Below, one piece after another: positions 26,950-35,115 of a DNA stretch of 64,000 nt (within the stretch, counting starts at the first letter, position 1; every line of letters starts with the position of its first letter). The stretch is taken from positions 2,688,501 through 2,752,500 of the forward strand of contig NZ_OZ038525.1 in assembly GCF_964036645.1 (NCBI RefSeq), given 5' to 3'. The notes below the pieces were generated by a model. It was not told where the DNA came from and ran no database searches. It worked only from the letters and a program-made list of their open reading frames with translations. The stretch is from Tenacibaculum sp. 190524A02b. Its GTDB lineage: Bacteria > Bacteroidota > Bacteroidia > Flavobacteriales > Flavobacteriaceae. The position numbers and the translations under genes are program-made.

Positions 26950-28134
26950 TTATTTATACTCTAATTCTTTGATTCCTGATTCCTTAACAAAGCTTTCGGG
27001 TAGTTTAGATATTATCTTATTCTGGATATGTATAATCAGTTTGTATAAATTAGCACAATATACACTTGGGTTATCAAATTGATTTTCAGTTGAAAATCGG
27101 TGTGGCAAATTACCTCCACCACAGATATCTTTTACTACACAACCTTGACATTTTTTAGACAGCACTTTATGACTCAAATGGTAAGACCTAGCTAAAGGTG
27201 TATTTAAAGCTTCCTCAAAAGATGTATTTTTTACATTTGCATCTCCTTTGGTAAAGCCATCTCCACAAATTTTTAAAACATCTAGAGATTCAATATCACC
27301 ATTTGTTTCAATCACTAATGCATCTGTAGTTCTAGTTCCAAATTCATCTGCTGCTACATCAACACCAAGAACCATGTAGATAAGGCTTCTAAACATTCCT
27401 ATATCTAAACGATTACTATTGTCTTCAAACCATAAATCAAATAGTTTAATAAGCCAATCTGCGTATATAGTGTTGCCATAATCCAAACCTAATCCTTCTG
27501 GTGGGTTATCATAATTTCCATCAGGTAAAAGGAAATTCATCCATGTAACATCTAACTTCTTTAAAAAGTTATACATTTCTTCAGGTGGAATTTCTATATT
27601 GACAACAGATAAAATTCCAAGTGGAATTTTTCCGTAATTTTTAACTACGTTAACCCCTTTTATTATATCATCAAAAGAACCTCTATTAGCATGATCTACT
27701 CTAAATTTATCGTTATATACTTTCGGACCATCTATGCTAATTCCTATTCTGATTCCTAATCTATCAAACAATTCACACCATTCATTATTCAACAATACTC
27801 CATTGGTTTGAACAGTAAACCTTGCTCTCGTATGTATATCCTTGAAATTAACATCCACTTTTTCAACAAAATATTCAAAAAACTCTTTGCCTGCCAATAG
27901 TGGCTCTCCTCCATGAAAAATAAAAGTAAATATTTCACTTTCATGTAACTCACAATGTTCTTTGGCTCTATTGATAAAAGCATCAATAGTTTCTGTTGAC
28001 ATTTTTTTAGGTTGCAATAGATAAGACTTGTCTCCTTTATTGTACACATAACAATAACTGCAATTTAAGTTACATCTACTGGCTATTTTTAAAATAGCAT
28101 ACCTACATTTTAAAGTTGCTTCAATTAATTCCAT
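26950..28134 (-). CDS. Radical SAM/SPASM peptide maturase (FxsB/XyeB/GrrM-type)
   Basis: 394 residues. The radical SAM cluster Cys are Cys21, Cys25 and Cys28 in SRCNLNCSYCYVYN, followed by FIFHGGEPLL (SAM binding). The C-terminal SPASM region has further Cys (KICGDGFTKGD, KKCQGCVVKDICGGG, SVYCANLY). This arrangement is shared by FxsB/GrrM/XyeB maturases that join an aromatic ring to a residue two places on, making three-residue cyclophanes. The adjacent precursor has W-S-R twice, a suitable substrate. The reaction is inferred. A hairpin lies between this gene and the precursor. Confidence 0.9.
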   Translation of the reverse strand: MELIEATLKCRYAILKIASRCNLNCSYCYVYNKGDKSYLLQPKKMSTETIDAFINRAKEHCELHESEIFTFIFHGGEPLLAGKEFFEYFVEKVDVNFKDIHTRARFTVQTNGVLLNNEWCELFDRLGIRIGISIDGPKVYNDKFRVDHANRGSFDDIIKGVNVVKNYGKIPLGILSVVNIEIPPEEMYNFLKKLDVTWMNFLLPDGNYDNPPEGLGLDYGNTIYADWLIKLFDLWFEDNSNRLDIGMFRSLIYMVLGVDVAADEFGTRTTDALVIETNGDIESLDVLKICGDGFTKGDANVKNTSFEEALNTPLARSYHLSHKVLSKKCQGCVVKDICGGGNLPHRFSTENQFDNPSVYCANLYKLIIHIQNKIISKLPESFVKESGIKELEYK

Positions 28135-28150
28135 CTTTTCAAGTTTAATT

Positions 28151-28181
28151 ATATTGGGGTAATTAACAATTACCCCAATAT
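28151..28181 (-). terminator. Strong hairpin between precursor and maturase genes
   Basis: A perfect 14-bp stem ATATTGGGGTAATT / AATTACCCCAATAT with a 3-nt loop. A T-run follows on the plus strand only, so on the coding (minus) strand it is better seen as an attenuator or mRNA-stabilising hairpin that would let the precursor be made in excess over the enzymes. Confidence 0.55.
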
Positions 28182-28196
28182 TTTTTTAGATAAATA

Positions 28197-28382
28197 TTAT
28201 GCTTGACCTGGTTGACCAATCTCAGCATTAGCGCTACTTCTTGACCATGATCTAGACCAGCCAGCATCTCCTGCTTGACCTGCTCCAACTACGTCTAAAG
28301 CATCTACTAATTTTTCATTTTCAAATGATGACATTGATTTTGTTAATGCTTCGCGATCCTTTTGTGAAAACTTGATTTTCAT
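28197..28382 (-). CDS. RiPP precursor peptide with tandem W-S-R core
   Basis: 61 residues. The leader is charged and helical (MKIKFSQKDREALTKSMSSF...LVDALDVVGAG) and ends in a Gly/Ala site (VVGA or GAG) of the sort cut by C39 peptidases. The core has two adjacent W-S-R triads (WSRSWSR, residues about 42-48) and a Gly/Gln/Ala-rich tail (SSANAEIGQPGQA). Two aromatic-x-Arg triads fit three-residue cyclophane formation by the neighbouring radical SAM enzyme. It lies upstream of the maturase in the same direction, with 62 bp and a hairpin between. The product is unknown to me. Confidence 0.8.
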   Translation of the reverse strand: MKIKFSQKDREALTKSMSSFENEKLVDALDVVGAGQAGDAGWSRSWSRSSANAEIGQPGQA

Positions 28383-28452
28383 AATTTTAAATTGTTTTGT
28401 TAATTAATATTTCCCTAGTTAGTTTTACATCATAATAGGCTACTCGGATATC

Positions 28453-28466
28453 ATTTATCGATAAAT
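28453..28466. promoter_or_regulatory. Perfect palindrome upstream of the precursor gene
   Basis: ATTTATCGATAAAT lies about 70 bp before the precursor start, just after the end of the barrel gene. It may be an operator for an extra promoter or a weak terminator; no clear TAnnTTTG box follows it. Confidence 0.25.
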
Positions 28467-28472
28467 AATTTT

Positions 28473-30884
28473 TTATAATCTTTTTTTCTCTGCAGACTTA
28501 CGCTCTCTTTTTTTCTTCTTTTTATTCTTAGAGTTCCCAAACCTGTATGACAAAGAAAATCTGACATATTGATTTTCTGGGTTTTCTCTAAAAATGTGGT
28601 TTTGCATAGCGTACCTAGATTCTAAGGTGTATTTATTAGTATCAAAAACATCAGCTACATATATTGATAAAGTTGCTTTGTTTTGTAGAAATTTCTTCTT
28701 TACCCCTATTGATACTTCTCCCATTTCTTTAATATCAAAACCTCCTTGAACTTTTGGTGAAAAATATCTAGTTATAAGTTCTAACGATAAATTATGTTTT
28801 TTAGAGATCTGAAACTCATTCCACAAATACGGATCCATATTAAACCTTTGATTTCTTATCAACTGACTACCATCAACATCTATAAACTCATATATTTCAT
28901 TATATAAATTAAGATCAAAATACACCCTCCAAAAACTAGACATATTAAATGAAGTACTAAATACTAGTCCAAAAGCTACATTACTATTTAAATTCACTGC
29001 CTTATATTTAAAAACTCGTGTTTCATTATCCTGAATTGATAATTGAGTAAAAGGACTTTTGGTATAACTAAAATACCCTGTTAAGAAATATTTATTCTTT
29101 AAACTATATGTTACATCTACATTGTCAGAAAAAGAGGGTTGCAAAAAAGGGCTTCCTTCTATAGAACTATATGGACTTGTGAAAAATTGAAAAGGATTTA
29201 ATAATCTAAATTTTGGTCTTTTAATTCTTCTACTATAAGACACTCCTACTGAATTTTTATTTTTCAGACTGTATTGAAAAAAAGCAGAAGGAAATATTTC
29301 AAAATAATTATTATTTGTAACTTGATTTAATGTAACTGAATTACCTTTAGTTCTTGTATATTCTCCTCTTACACCTACTTTAACAGAAAGTCTATCAAAA
29401 TCCTTACTATAAGACAAATAAGTAGCATAAGTATCTTCATTATAAATAAATTGGTTACTTCTTGTACTGTCAAATAATAAATTACCTAGGGGATTTCTAT
29501 TAAAATAAATTAAATTATTATCTGTCTTTATCGAATTAAATTTAAAACCTGCTTCTATATTGGACGTAGAATCAATTGGCTCTATATAATCTAGCTTTGA
29601 AGTATATATTTGAATATTTTGATTATTATCAGATGTAAAAAACTCGTTTTTATCAAAGCTGTTTTCTGACTTATAAAAGTCTGTACTAACCCCTTGATTT
29701 CCTTCAGTATCATAATCTATATGATCCAAATTGAAAACTAGTGAACGCCCTTTCTTTTTAAATTTATGGTTAAAGTTTACGTTATAAGAAATGTTTTTAG
29801 TTTCTCTATCCGAATTATTATTATTAATAAAGATAGACTCCAAAACATTCTGATTATCAAAAACATCTGTCCTAGTTTTATTAATTGTTTCTCTATCTGG
29901 AACAAGATTACCATCTATTTTCACCCCAAATACACTTTTCTCTGACAATTGATAATCTAATGATGTTCTAAAATTATGAGTGACATAGTCTGTATTCCTA
30001 TCAGAGTTTTCTTTCCAAAAAGAAGATCTTTTTGTTATTGAATTCAAAAAATTAATATCACTATCTTCTTTCACATTACTCTTTCCTTTTCCTAAACTAT
30101 AATTTGCAGAAATATTAACTTTATTATTTCTATAAATAATATTTGCTCCATTACTTAATTTAGGAAATATCCCTTGTGTATATCTTGAAAAAAACTCTCC
30201 ATTATATCCTAATGTTTTTTTCTTTTTTAAAGAAATATTTATTATTCCATTTCCTTCTGCATCGTATTTAGCAGGCGGATTTGTAATAACTTCAATTAAA
30301 TTAATTTCACTAGCAGACATCCCTTCCAACATATTTTTTAATTCATCTAATGAAAGCTGCACAGGACGTTCTTCAATCATAACTAAAACACCAGACTTAC
30401 CAAAAACTTGCAAAGATCCAGATGACGAAGCTATTACTCCAGGAGTTTTATTTAGCACTTCCCACGCATTACCTTCCGATAAAACAGTGTTCTTTATATT
30501 AAATTCAATTCTATCTACTTTTTTAACTATGGTTGCTTTTTTCCCAGTTACAACAACTTCTTCCAGCTTATTCGAATCTTCTTCTAAAAAAACAGTATCA
30601 ATACTTTGGTTTTTATCTATTATATAGTTTACACTATAATCTTTATATCCCAGAAAACTAATTGTTAATTTATAATTGCCCTCTTTAATTAAAAACTCAA
30701 AACTTCCTTTTTCATTTGTTACACCTCCTTTAATAATAGTATTACTCGAATCTGTAAATATTACATTAGCAAATTCAATTGCTTCTCCTAAAGAGTTCTT
30801 TACATTTCCTTTTATTTTAACTTGAGATAATACCATATAAGATGTGAAAAAGAGTAAATAAAAAATAAGATTAGTTTGATTCAT
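28473..30884 (-). CDS. Outer membrane beta-barrel protein of the RiPP locus
   Basis: 803 residues. A signal peptide (to about MVLSQ) leads to a CarboxypepD_reg-like domain (VKIKGNVKNSLGEAIEFANV, about 22-105), then a plug-like region (VVTGKKATIVKKVDRIEFN ... LLNKTPGVIAS-type) and a C-terminal barrel with many TonB-receptor-like strands, ending before a very basic Lys/Arg tail (KNKKKKKRERKSAEKKRL). It belongs to the OMP_b-brl_3 group of Bacteroidota that often accompanies peptide export genes. It is the first gene of the leftward RiPP operon, behind a LuxR-box-like palindrome. It could serve as outer-membrane exit or receptor for the product; neither is shown by sequence. Confidence 0.88.
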   Translation of the reverse strand: MNQTNLIFYLLFFTSYMVLSQVKIKGNVKNSLGEAIEFANVIFTDSSNTIIKGGVTNEKGSFEFLIKEGNYKLTISFLGYKDYSVNYIIDKNQSIDTVFLEEDSNKLEEVVVTGKKATIVKKVDRIEFNIKNTVLSEGNAWEVLNKTPGVIASSSGSLQVFGKSGVLVMIEERPVQLSLDELKNMLEGMSASEINLIEVITNPPAKYDAEGNGIINISLKKKKTLGYNGEFFSRYTQGIFPKLSNGANIIYRNNKVNISANYSLGKGKSNVKEDSDINFLNSITKRSSFWKENSDRNTDYVTHNFRTSLDYQLSEKSVFGVKIDGNLVPDRETINKTRTDVFDNQNVLESIFINNNNSDRETKNISYNVNFNHKFKKKGRSLVFNLDHIDYDTEGNQGVSTDFYKSENSFDKNEFFTSDNNQNIQIYTSKLDYIEPIDSTSNIEAGFKFNSIKTDNNLIYFNRNPLGNLLFDSTRSNQFIYNEDTYATYLSYSKDFDRLSVKVGVRGEYTRTKGNSVTLNQVTNNNYFEIFPSAFFQYSLKNKNSVGVSYSRRIKRPKFRLLNPFQFFTSPYSSIEGSPFLQPSFSDNVDVTYSLKNKYFLTGYFSYTKSPFTQLSIQDNETRVFKYKAVNLNSNVAFGLVFSTSFNMSSFWRVYFDLNLYNEIYEFIDVDGSQLIRNQRFNMDPYLWNEFQISKKHNLSLELITRYFSPKVQGGFDIKEMGEVSIGVKKKFLQNKATLSIYVADVFDTNKYTLESRYAMQNHIFRENPENQYVRFSLSYRFGNSKNKKKKKRERKSAEKKRL

Positions 30885-30910
30885 TTAGAATGCTCTTTTG
30901 TTATCTATTC

Positions 30911-30960
30911 CAAATGTAAAAGATTGAATAACAACCTTAACTACACTAAAGAGTAGTTAA
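30911..30960 (-). promoter_or_regulatory. LuxR-box-like palindrome and -7 box of the barrel/RiPP operon
   Basis: An inverted repeat at 30937-30960 (arms TTAACTACACT / AGAGTAGTTAA, one mismatch) contains the core TACACTAAAGAGTA (30942-30955). On the minus strand a TACATTTG -7 box lies at 30911-30918, 23 bp away, which would centre the palindrome near -41. The ATG of the barrel is 27 bp beyond the box. Confidence 0.7.
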
Positions 30961-30961
30961 A

Positions 30962-31627
30962 CTATGCTACCTCTAAAACTACACTTTTAGGTAGCCTATC
31001 TAGCTCATCAGTTTTTTGTAGTACTGATTCTGATACTATATGTTTATTTTTAGTATAAAAGTCAATTAATCCATCATAGAAGAAACAAACTGGTACCGTT
31101 TCTGACCCTAAATAATTCACAGAATCACCAACTACAGTTGCTTTAATACCTAAAATTCTTAAAACTTTTAATAACCTGCTATCGCATTCAGCTAAGGCTA
31201 CCGCATTTTTATCATTACAAATTGGAGCTATTGCACATACCATTAAAGTTTTAAAAAGATTTATATCATTCCCTCCTTTTTTAATAGCAAATCTACCTAT
31301 ATGCCATATAGGTTTATTTATGGAGTTTTTAATTATTTCTGTAGGACTTATACCAAATATTTTTTCAAATGGTAGTAAATCAAAATAATTCCATTTTAAA
31401 ACTCTTATAGCTCCTTCAATAACACCTTCTATATTTTTTGATATAAAAGTTTTTGCATTTTTAAAAAAATGTAACTCTTCTTTGTATATAGAATGAATAT
31501 CAATATTAAGTTGTTCATCAAACTCACCTTTTTGATGATGTTTAAAATTTTCAACTACAACAAATTTTGCAAGATCAAGAATTTCTGTAATGGGTAGTAA
31601 TTGTAAAGAATTATTGTTTGGTAACAT
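30962..31627 (-). CDS. LuxI/FeeM-like N-acyl synthase
   Basis: 221 residues with the GNAT-related fold pattern of acyl-homoserine-lactone and FeeM N-acyl-amino-acid synthases: a central 'IWHIGRFAIKKGGN' strand, then NLFKTLMVCAIA, AECDSRLLKVLRILGI and a G-Y-L/P segment (VVGDSVNYLGSETVPVCFF). It probably joins a fatty acyl group from ACP or CoA to an amine or amino acid. Divergent from the LuxR gene and behind a LuxR-box-like palindrome, it could make the signal for that regulator; this is inference. Its stop nearly touches the palindrome of the barrel gene. Confidence 0.72.
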   Translation of the reverse strand: MLPNNNSLQLLPITEILDLAKFVVVENFKHHQKGEFDEQLNIDIHSIYKEELHFFKNAKTFISKNIEGVIEGAIRVLKWNYFDLLPFEKIFGISPTEIIKNSINKPIWHIGRFAIKKGGNDINLFKTLMVCAIAPICNDKNAVALAECDSRLLKVLRILGIKATVVGDSVNYLGSETVPVCFFYDGLIDFYTKNKHIVSESVLQKTDELDRLPKSVVLEVA

Positions 31628-31641
31628 AAATATTTTTTCAG

Positions 31642-31686
31642 CAAATTATTTATTAAGCCCCTACAAATCATTACACTAAAGTGTAA
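31642..31686 (-). promoter_or_regulatory. LuxR-box-like palindrome upstream of the acyl synthase
   Basis: A perfect palindrome TTACACTAAAGTGTAA at 31671-31686. Downstream on the minus strand ATAATTTG (31642-31649), an imperfect -7 box, lies 22 bp from the 14-bp core, close to the spacing at the other two sites. The site also lies about 100 bp before the divergent LuxR gene. Confidence 0.65.
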
Positions 31687-31787
31687 AAAAACACTCAAAA
31701 CACTAAATAATTCTTAATTCTTAAACTATCTTATTAAAGTGTATTCAATTTTTTCATACTTTTACTGGAAGTCCCTCAAAATCATCA

Positions 31788-32555
31788 ATGAAAAAAAAAG
31801 AAAATATAAATAGTTTTTTTTCTATTAGTAATACTGTAGAAAAGATATCAAAAGACGAATTAAGCCAAACTAACAACTACTTAGCTTCTATAAAAGCTTT
31901 TGTAAGAACAACATACAAAAGCATATATATTATTGATTATCAAAAAAAAGGCTTTGAATATGTTTCAGACAATCCTCTTTTTTTGTGTGGACATACTCCT
32001 AAAGATGTTGAAGAAATGGGCTATGCTTTTTACTTTAAATATGTCCCTGCAAAAGATTTAGATTTACTTTTAAAAATAAATACCGTAGGTTTTGATTTTT
32101 ACGATACACTTCCTCTTGAAGAAAGGTTATCCTATACCATATCTTATGACTTTCATTTAAAGACTTCAGAAGGAAAACTAATACTTGTAAACCAAAAACT
32201 AACTCCTTTATTTTTAACTAAAAATGGTAAAATTTGGAAAGCTATTTGCACAATATCTCTTTCAAATGAAAATAAATCTGGAAATATTAGAATATACAAA
32301 CAAGGAGACAACAAAATGTTTACTTATAATTTAGATGGTAATTTTTGGAAAAAAGAAGATAAGATTACTTTAACTAGTAGAGAAAAAGAAATACTACAAT
32401 ACTCTGCAAGGGGCTTTAAAATAAATGAGATTGCAGAAACTATTTTTGTTTCTCCTGATACAGTTAAATTTCATAGAAAAAAACTTTTTGATAAATTGGA
32501 AGTAGCTAACGTTACCGAAGCAGTATCTTTTGCTACCAATAATAAACTTATTTAA
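31788..32555 (+). CDS. LuxR-type transcriptional regulator with PAS-like sensor
   Basis: 255 residues. Residues about 30-175 look like a PAS-type sensor (YKSIYIIDYQKKGFEYVSDNP...VEEMGYAFYFKYV). Residues about 190-255 are a GerE/LuxR HTH: LTSREKEILQYSARGFKINEIAETIFVSPDTVKFHRKKLFDKL. This architecture is common among Bacteroidota. It lies in the middle of three promoters that carry one palindrome, so it is the prime candidate to bind them. It is convergent with the thiF-like gene, with 4 bp of overlap. Confidence 0.9.
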   Translation: MKKKENINSFFSISNTVEKISKDELSQTNNYLASIKAFVRTTYKSIYIIDYQKKGFEYVSDNPLFLCGHTPKDVEEMGYAFYFKYVPAKDLDLLLKINTVGFDFYDTLPLEERLSYTISYDFHLKTSEGKLILVNQKLTPLFLTKNGKIWKAICTISLSNENKSGNIRIYKQGDNKMFTYNLDGNFWKKEDKITLTSREKEILQYSARGFKINEIAETIFVSPDTVKFHRKKLFDKLEVANVTEAVSFATNNKLI

Positions 32556-33310
32556 TTATCATTAATACTTAAAAAGTATAAATCTGGAAATTTTTTCACT
32601 TCTTTTTTTGTAGTAATATTAAAAAGTATTTGAGTGCACATGGAAGCAGATAACCAAGATCCTACAGATAACTGTGGAGGAGATAATACTTCTGTTTCTT
32701 TTTTGTATTCATTTACTACTTTTTCTATCCAATCTTGAGGTTTTCCCCAAAATTTCATATACCCAACCATATAATCTACCATTTTAAGTTCATTAAATGT
32801 TTCATCACTTTTTTTATTTAAAAAACTTAAATCTAGGCTATCGGGAGTAATAACAGCAACCAATGCTCCCCATCCTAAATTATACGGATGTAACACTGGA
32901 ATTCCTTTTTCTTGACATAACTTATCAAACTTTAACGGAATATCGGTCGTAAAATCTAAAGCATTTATCGCTATATCTTGTCCATCAATAAAACCTTTTA
33001 CATTTTCTTCATCAATAAAGCAATTATGAACAGTAATATTAGCTTTAGGGTTAATAGACAACAACCTGCGCTTAATAGCATTTACTTTTTCTTCTCCAAT
33101 ATCATTAGCTTCGTAATTCTGTCTATTAAGATTAGATTTTTCTACCTCATCTCCATCAACTATTGTAATATTTTCAAACCCTAATCGTAATGCACATTCT
33201 GCAATAACACTACCTAACCCACTGCCCGCTAACAATATTGAAGTTTTTTTTATTAACCTCTGCTCTTCTTCCTTAACATATATTCTGTTTCTACTATATT
33301 GTAACTCCAT
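32552..33310 (-). CDS. ThiF/MoeB-like E1 adenylyltransferase
   Basis: 252 residues. The E1 nucleotide-binding motif is ILLAGSGLGSVIAECALRLGF with acidic DGDEVEKSNLNRQNY, then NALDFT and the adenylation region. The C-terminal half lacks the CxxC zinc pairs and the downstream rhodanese part of MoeB, so it is a minimal E1 form. In other peptide pathways such enzymes adenylate a C-terminal carboxylate or join amide bonds. Here it shares a palindrome-type promoter with the acyl synthase and RiPP operon. The substrate is unknown. Confidence 0.85.
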   Translation of the reverse strand: MELQYSRNRIYVKEEEQRLIKKTSILLAGSGLGSVIAECALRLGFENITIVDGDEVEKSNLNRQNYEANDIGEEKVNAIKRRLLSINPKANITVHNCFIDEENVKGFIDGQDIAINALDFTTDIPLKFDKLCQEKGIPVLHPYNLGWGALVAVITPDSLDLSFLNKKSDETFNELKMVDYMVGYMKFWGKPQDWIEKVVNEYKKETEVLSPPQLSVGSWLSASMCTQILFNITTKKEVKKFPDLYFLSINDN

Positions 33311-33331
33311 TTGATTTAATATTGTCTATAC

Positions 33332-33377
33332 CAAATATAATTAAAACCCTATTAAAACACAGCTACACTAAAGTGTA
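33332..33377 (-). promoter_or_regulatory. LuxR-box-like palindrome and -7 box of the thiF-like gene
   Basis: A perfect palindrome TACACTAAAGTGTA at 33364-33377. A TATATTTG box on the minus strand at 33332-33339 is 24 bp away, so the palindrome centre falls near -42, as for a class II activator site. The ATG lies 22 bp past the box. Confidence 0.7.
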
Positions 33378-33454
33378 ATCTAGCATTGTTTTTACAATTA
33401 TTTCATAACTTTTTCTTAATAAAAAAAACACATTAATATCTTTTTTTTGTAGTT

Positions 33455-34972
33455 ATGATAAAGTATATTATAGTAGTTATAGTTAATCTTTTAACATTTC
33501 AAAAACAAGACCTCTCATCTTTAACCAATACTACTCTAAATCAAAAAAATAACTTCAAAAGCACTTTACATTATTATAACTTAGGAAACTCATATGCTAA
33601 GAACTATTTTCATGCAAAAGCTATTGAAAGTTACAACAAAGCACTTTTAACCTCACAAGAAGACACTTTAACTATTAAAACTAAAAATGCCATCGGTATA
33701 CTATACCTATCTTTAAAAAACTTTCCTTTGGCAAAAAAATATGCCACAGAAGCTTTAAACACTTCTAGTCAAATAAGCTATACTAAAGGAAAAGCCAAAG
33801 CCTATTCTTTATTAGGAAATATTAAAGAAAAAAAAGGAGAATACTTAGAGGCTATTAAATTTCAAAAACTCAGTTTAAACAAATTCACTCAGTTAAAAAA
33901 TAAATTAGGAATTGCTCAAACTAATATTAACATTGGAAGTATATATGAAGATTTAACACAGTATAATAAAGCTTATCAGTATTTCTTAGGAGCATATCAT
34001 TTATTTAAAAACACGAATACTTTTGAAGAAAGCGATGTGTTAAATAATATTGGTGATGTTTACAGAAAAAAAGGTAATGTAAAAGAATCCATTTCATTTA
34101 CTCAAAAATCATTGATTATAGCTGAAAAACTAAAAAACACCAATCTTTTAGAAAGTGCCTATAAAGACTTATCCAAAGCTTATTTTATATTAGGACAATA
34201 CAAAAAAGCTTATGAATACAGAGTAAAATCTGAAAACTATAAAGAAATCACTCTTAAAAACCAAAACACTAAACAATTAAACTTTTTAGAAGCCAATTAC
34301 AGTTCTGAAAAAAAAGAAGCCGAAATCCAATTATTAAAAGAAAAAAATAAAACGAATCTATCCAATCAAAAACTATTGATTGTTGCATTAATAGGTATTA
34401 TATCCTATATAAGTATTGCCGGCTACTTTTTCAGTAAAAAAAGAAAAGAAAAACAAAAATTACAAATATATAAAGAGCGTACATTACAAGCTGAATTAGA
34501 AAAAAAATTAGCACAAGAATCTGTTATGAAAAAAGATATAGAAACAAAAACAGCAACACTTTCTAAATACAGTTTACATTTATCACAAAAAAACAAAATA
34601 CTCTATCATATTTCCAAAAATCTTAAAAATCTTTCAGAAAGAGAACCTTCAAATTATCAAAAGAAAATTAAAGAAATTGCTAAAGAAATTGATTTCACTA
34701 TAAAACAAGATAATGAATGGGAAGGTTTTGATAATTTATTTCAAGACATACACCCTGATTTCAATAAAAAATTACTAGAAATATCTACTGAAAAACTATC
34801 TCCAACAGAGTTAAAACTAAGTATGCTTTTACGTTTAAACCTATCTTCAAAAGAAATAGCTTCTATTTTAAGAGTAACTCCTGATAGTGTTCGAGTAGCT
34901 AGATATAGATTACGTAAAAAACTCCCCATAGAGCCCAAACAAGAATTGGTTAATTTCATGCTAACCATCTAA
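33455..34972 (+). CDS. TPR sensor/regulator with C-terminal LuxR-type HTH
   Basis: 505 residues. An N-terminal hydrophobic segment is followed by about six tetratricopeptide repeats (residues about 35-280), one membrane helix near 310-328 (LLIVALIGIISYISIAGYFF), a coiled coil, and a C-terminal HTH (LSPTELKLSMLLRLNLSSKEIASILRVTPDSVRVARYRLRKKL). Such one-component TPR/HTH proteins of Bacteroidota usually sit beside SusC/TonB-type nutrient loci and control them. Here the target is likely the TonB receptor/phytase pair downstream. The HTH faces the cytoplasm by prediction. Confidence 0.88.
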   Translation: MIKYIIVVIVNLLTFQKQDLSSLTNTTLNQKNNFKSTLHYYNLGNSYAKNYFHAKAIESYNKALLTSQEDTLTIKTKNAIGILYLSLKNFPLAKKYATEALNTSSQISYTKGKAKAYSLLGNIKEKKGEYLEAIKFQKLSLNKFTQLKNKLGIAQTNINIGSIYEDLTQYNKAYQYFLGAYHLFKNTNTFEESDVLNNIGDVYRKKGNVKESISFTQKSLIIAEKLKNTNLLESAYKDLSKAYFILGQYKKAYEYRVKSENYKEITLKNQNTKQLNFLEANYSSEKKEAEIQLLKEKNKTNLSNQKLLIVALIGIISYISIAGYFFSKKRKEKQKLQIYKERTLQAELEKKLAQESVMKKDIETKTATLSKYSLHLSQKNKILYHISKNLKNLSEREPSNYQKKIKEIAKEIDFTIKQDNEWEGFDNLFQDIHPDFNKKLLEISTEKLSPTELKLSMLLRLNLSSKEIASILRVTPDSVRVARYRLRKKLPIEPKQELVNFMLTI

Positions 34973-35013
34973 CCTTTTCCATATAGTTACTACAAAGTAA
35001 ATTAATCTTTAAT

Positions 35014-35092
35014 GTTGCCTTGTTGTTGCCTTAAAAAAAACTCTTTGTTGCCCTTGTAAAAAGCAATCAACCTCAGTTACTACCTAGCTTTG
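35014..35092 (+). promoter_or_regulatory. Phased GTTGCC repeats and -7 box of the TonB/phytase operon
   Basis: GTTGCC occurs at 35014, 35025 and 35047, at multiples of 11 bp, and a TAGCTTTG -7 box lies at 35085-35092, 24 bp before the receptor ATG. The repeats would lie near -50 to -80. They may bind the TPR/HTH regulator encoded just upstream; this is inference. Confidence 0.45.
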
Positions 35093-35115
35093 CTATGAAA
35101 ACAAAACCTTAATTA

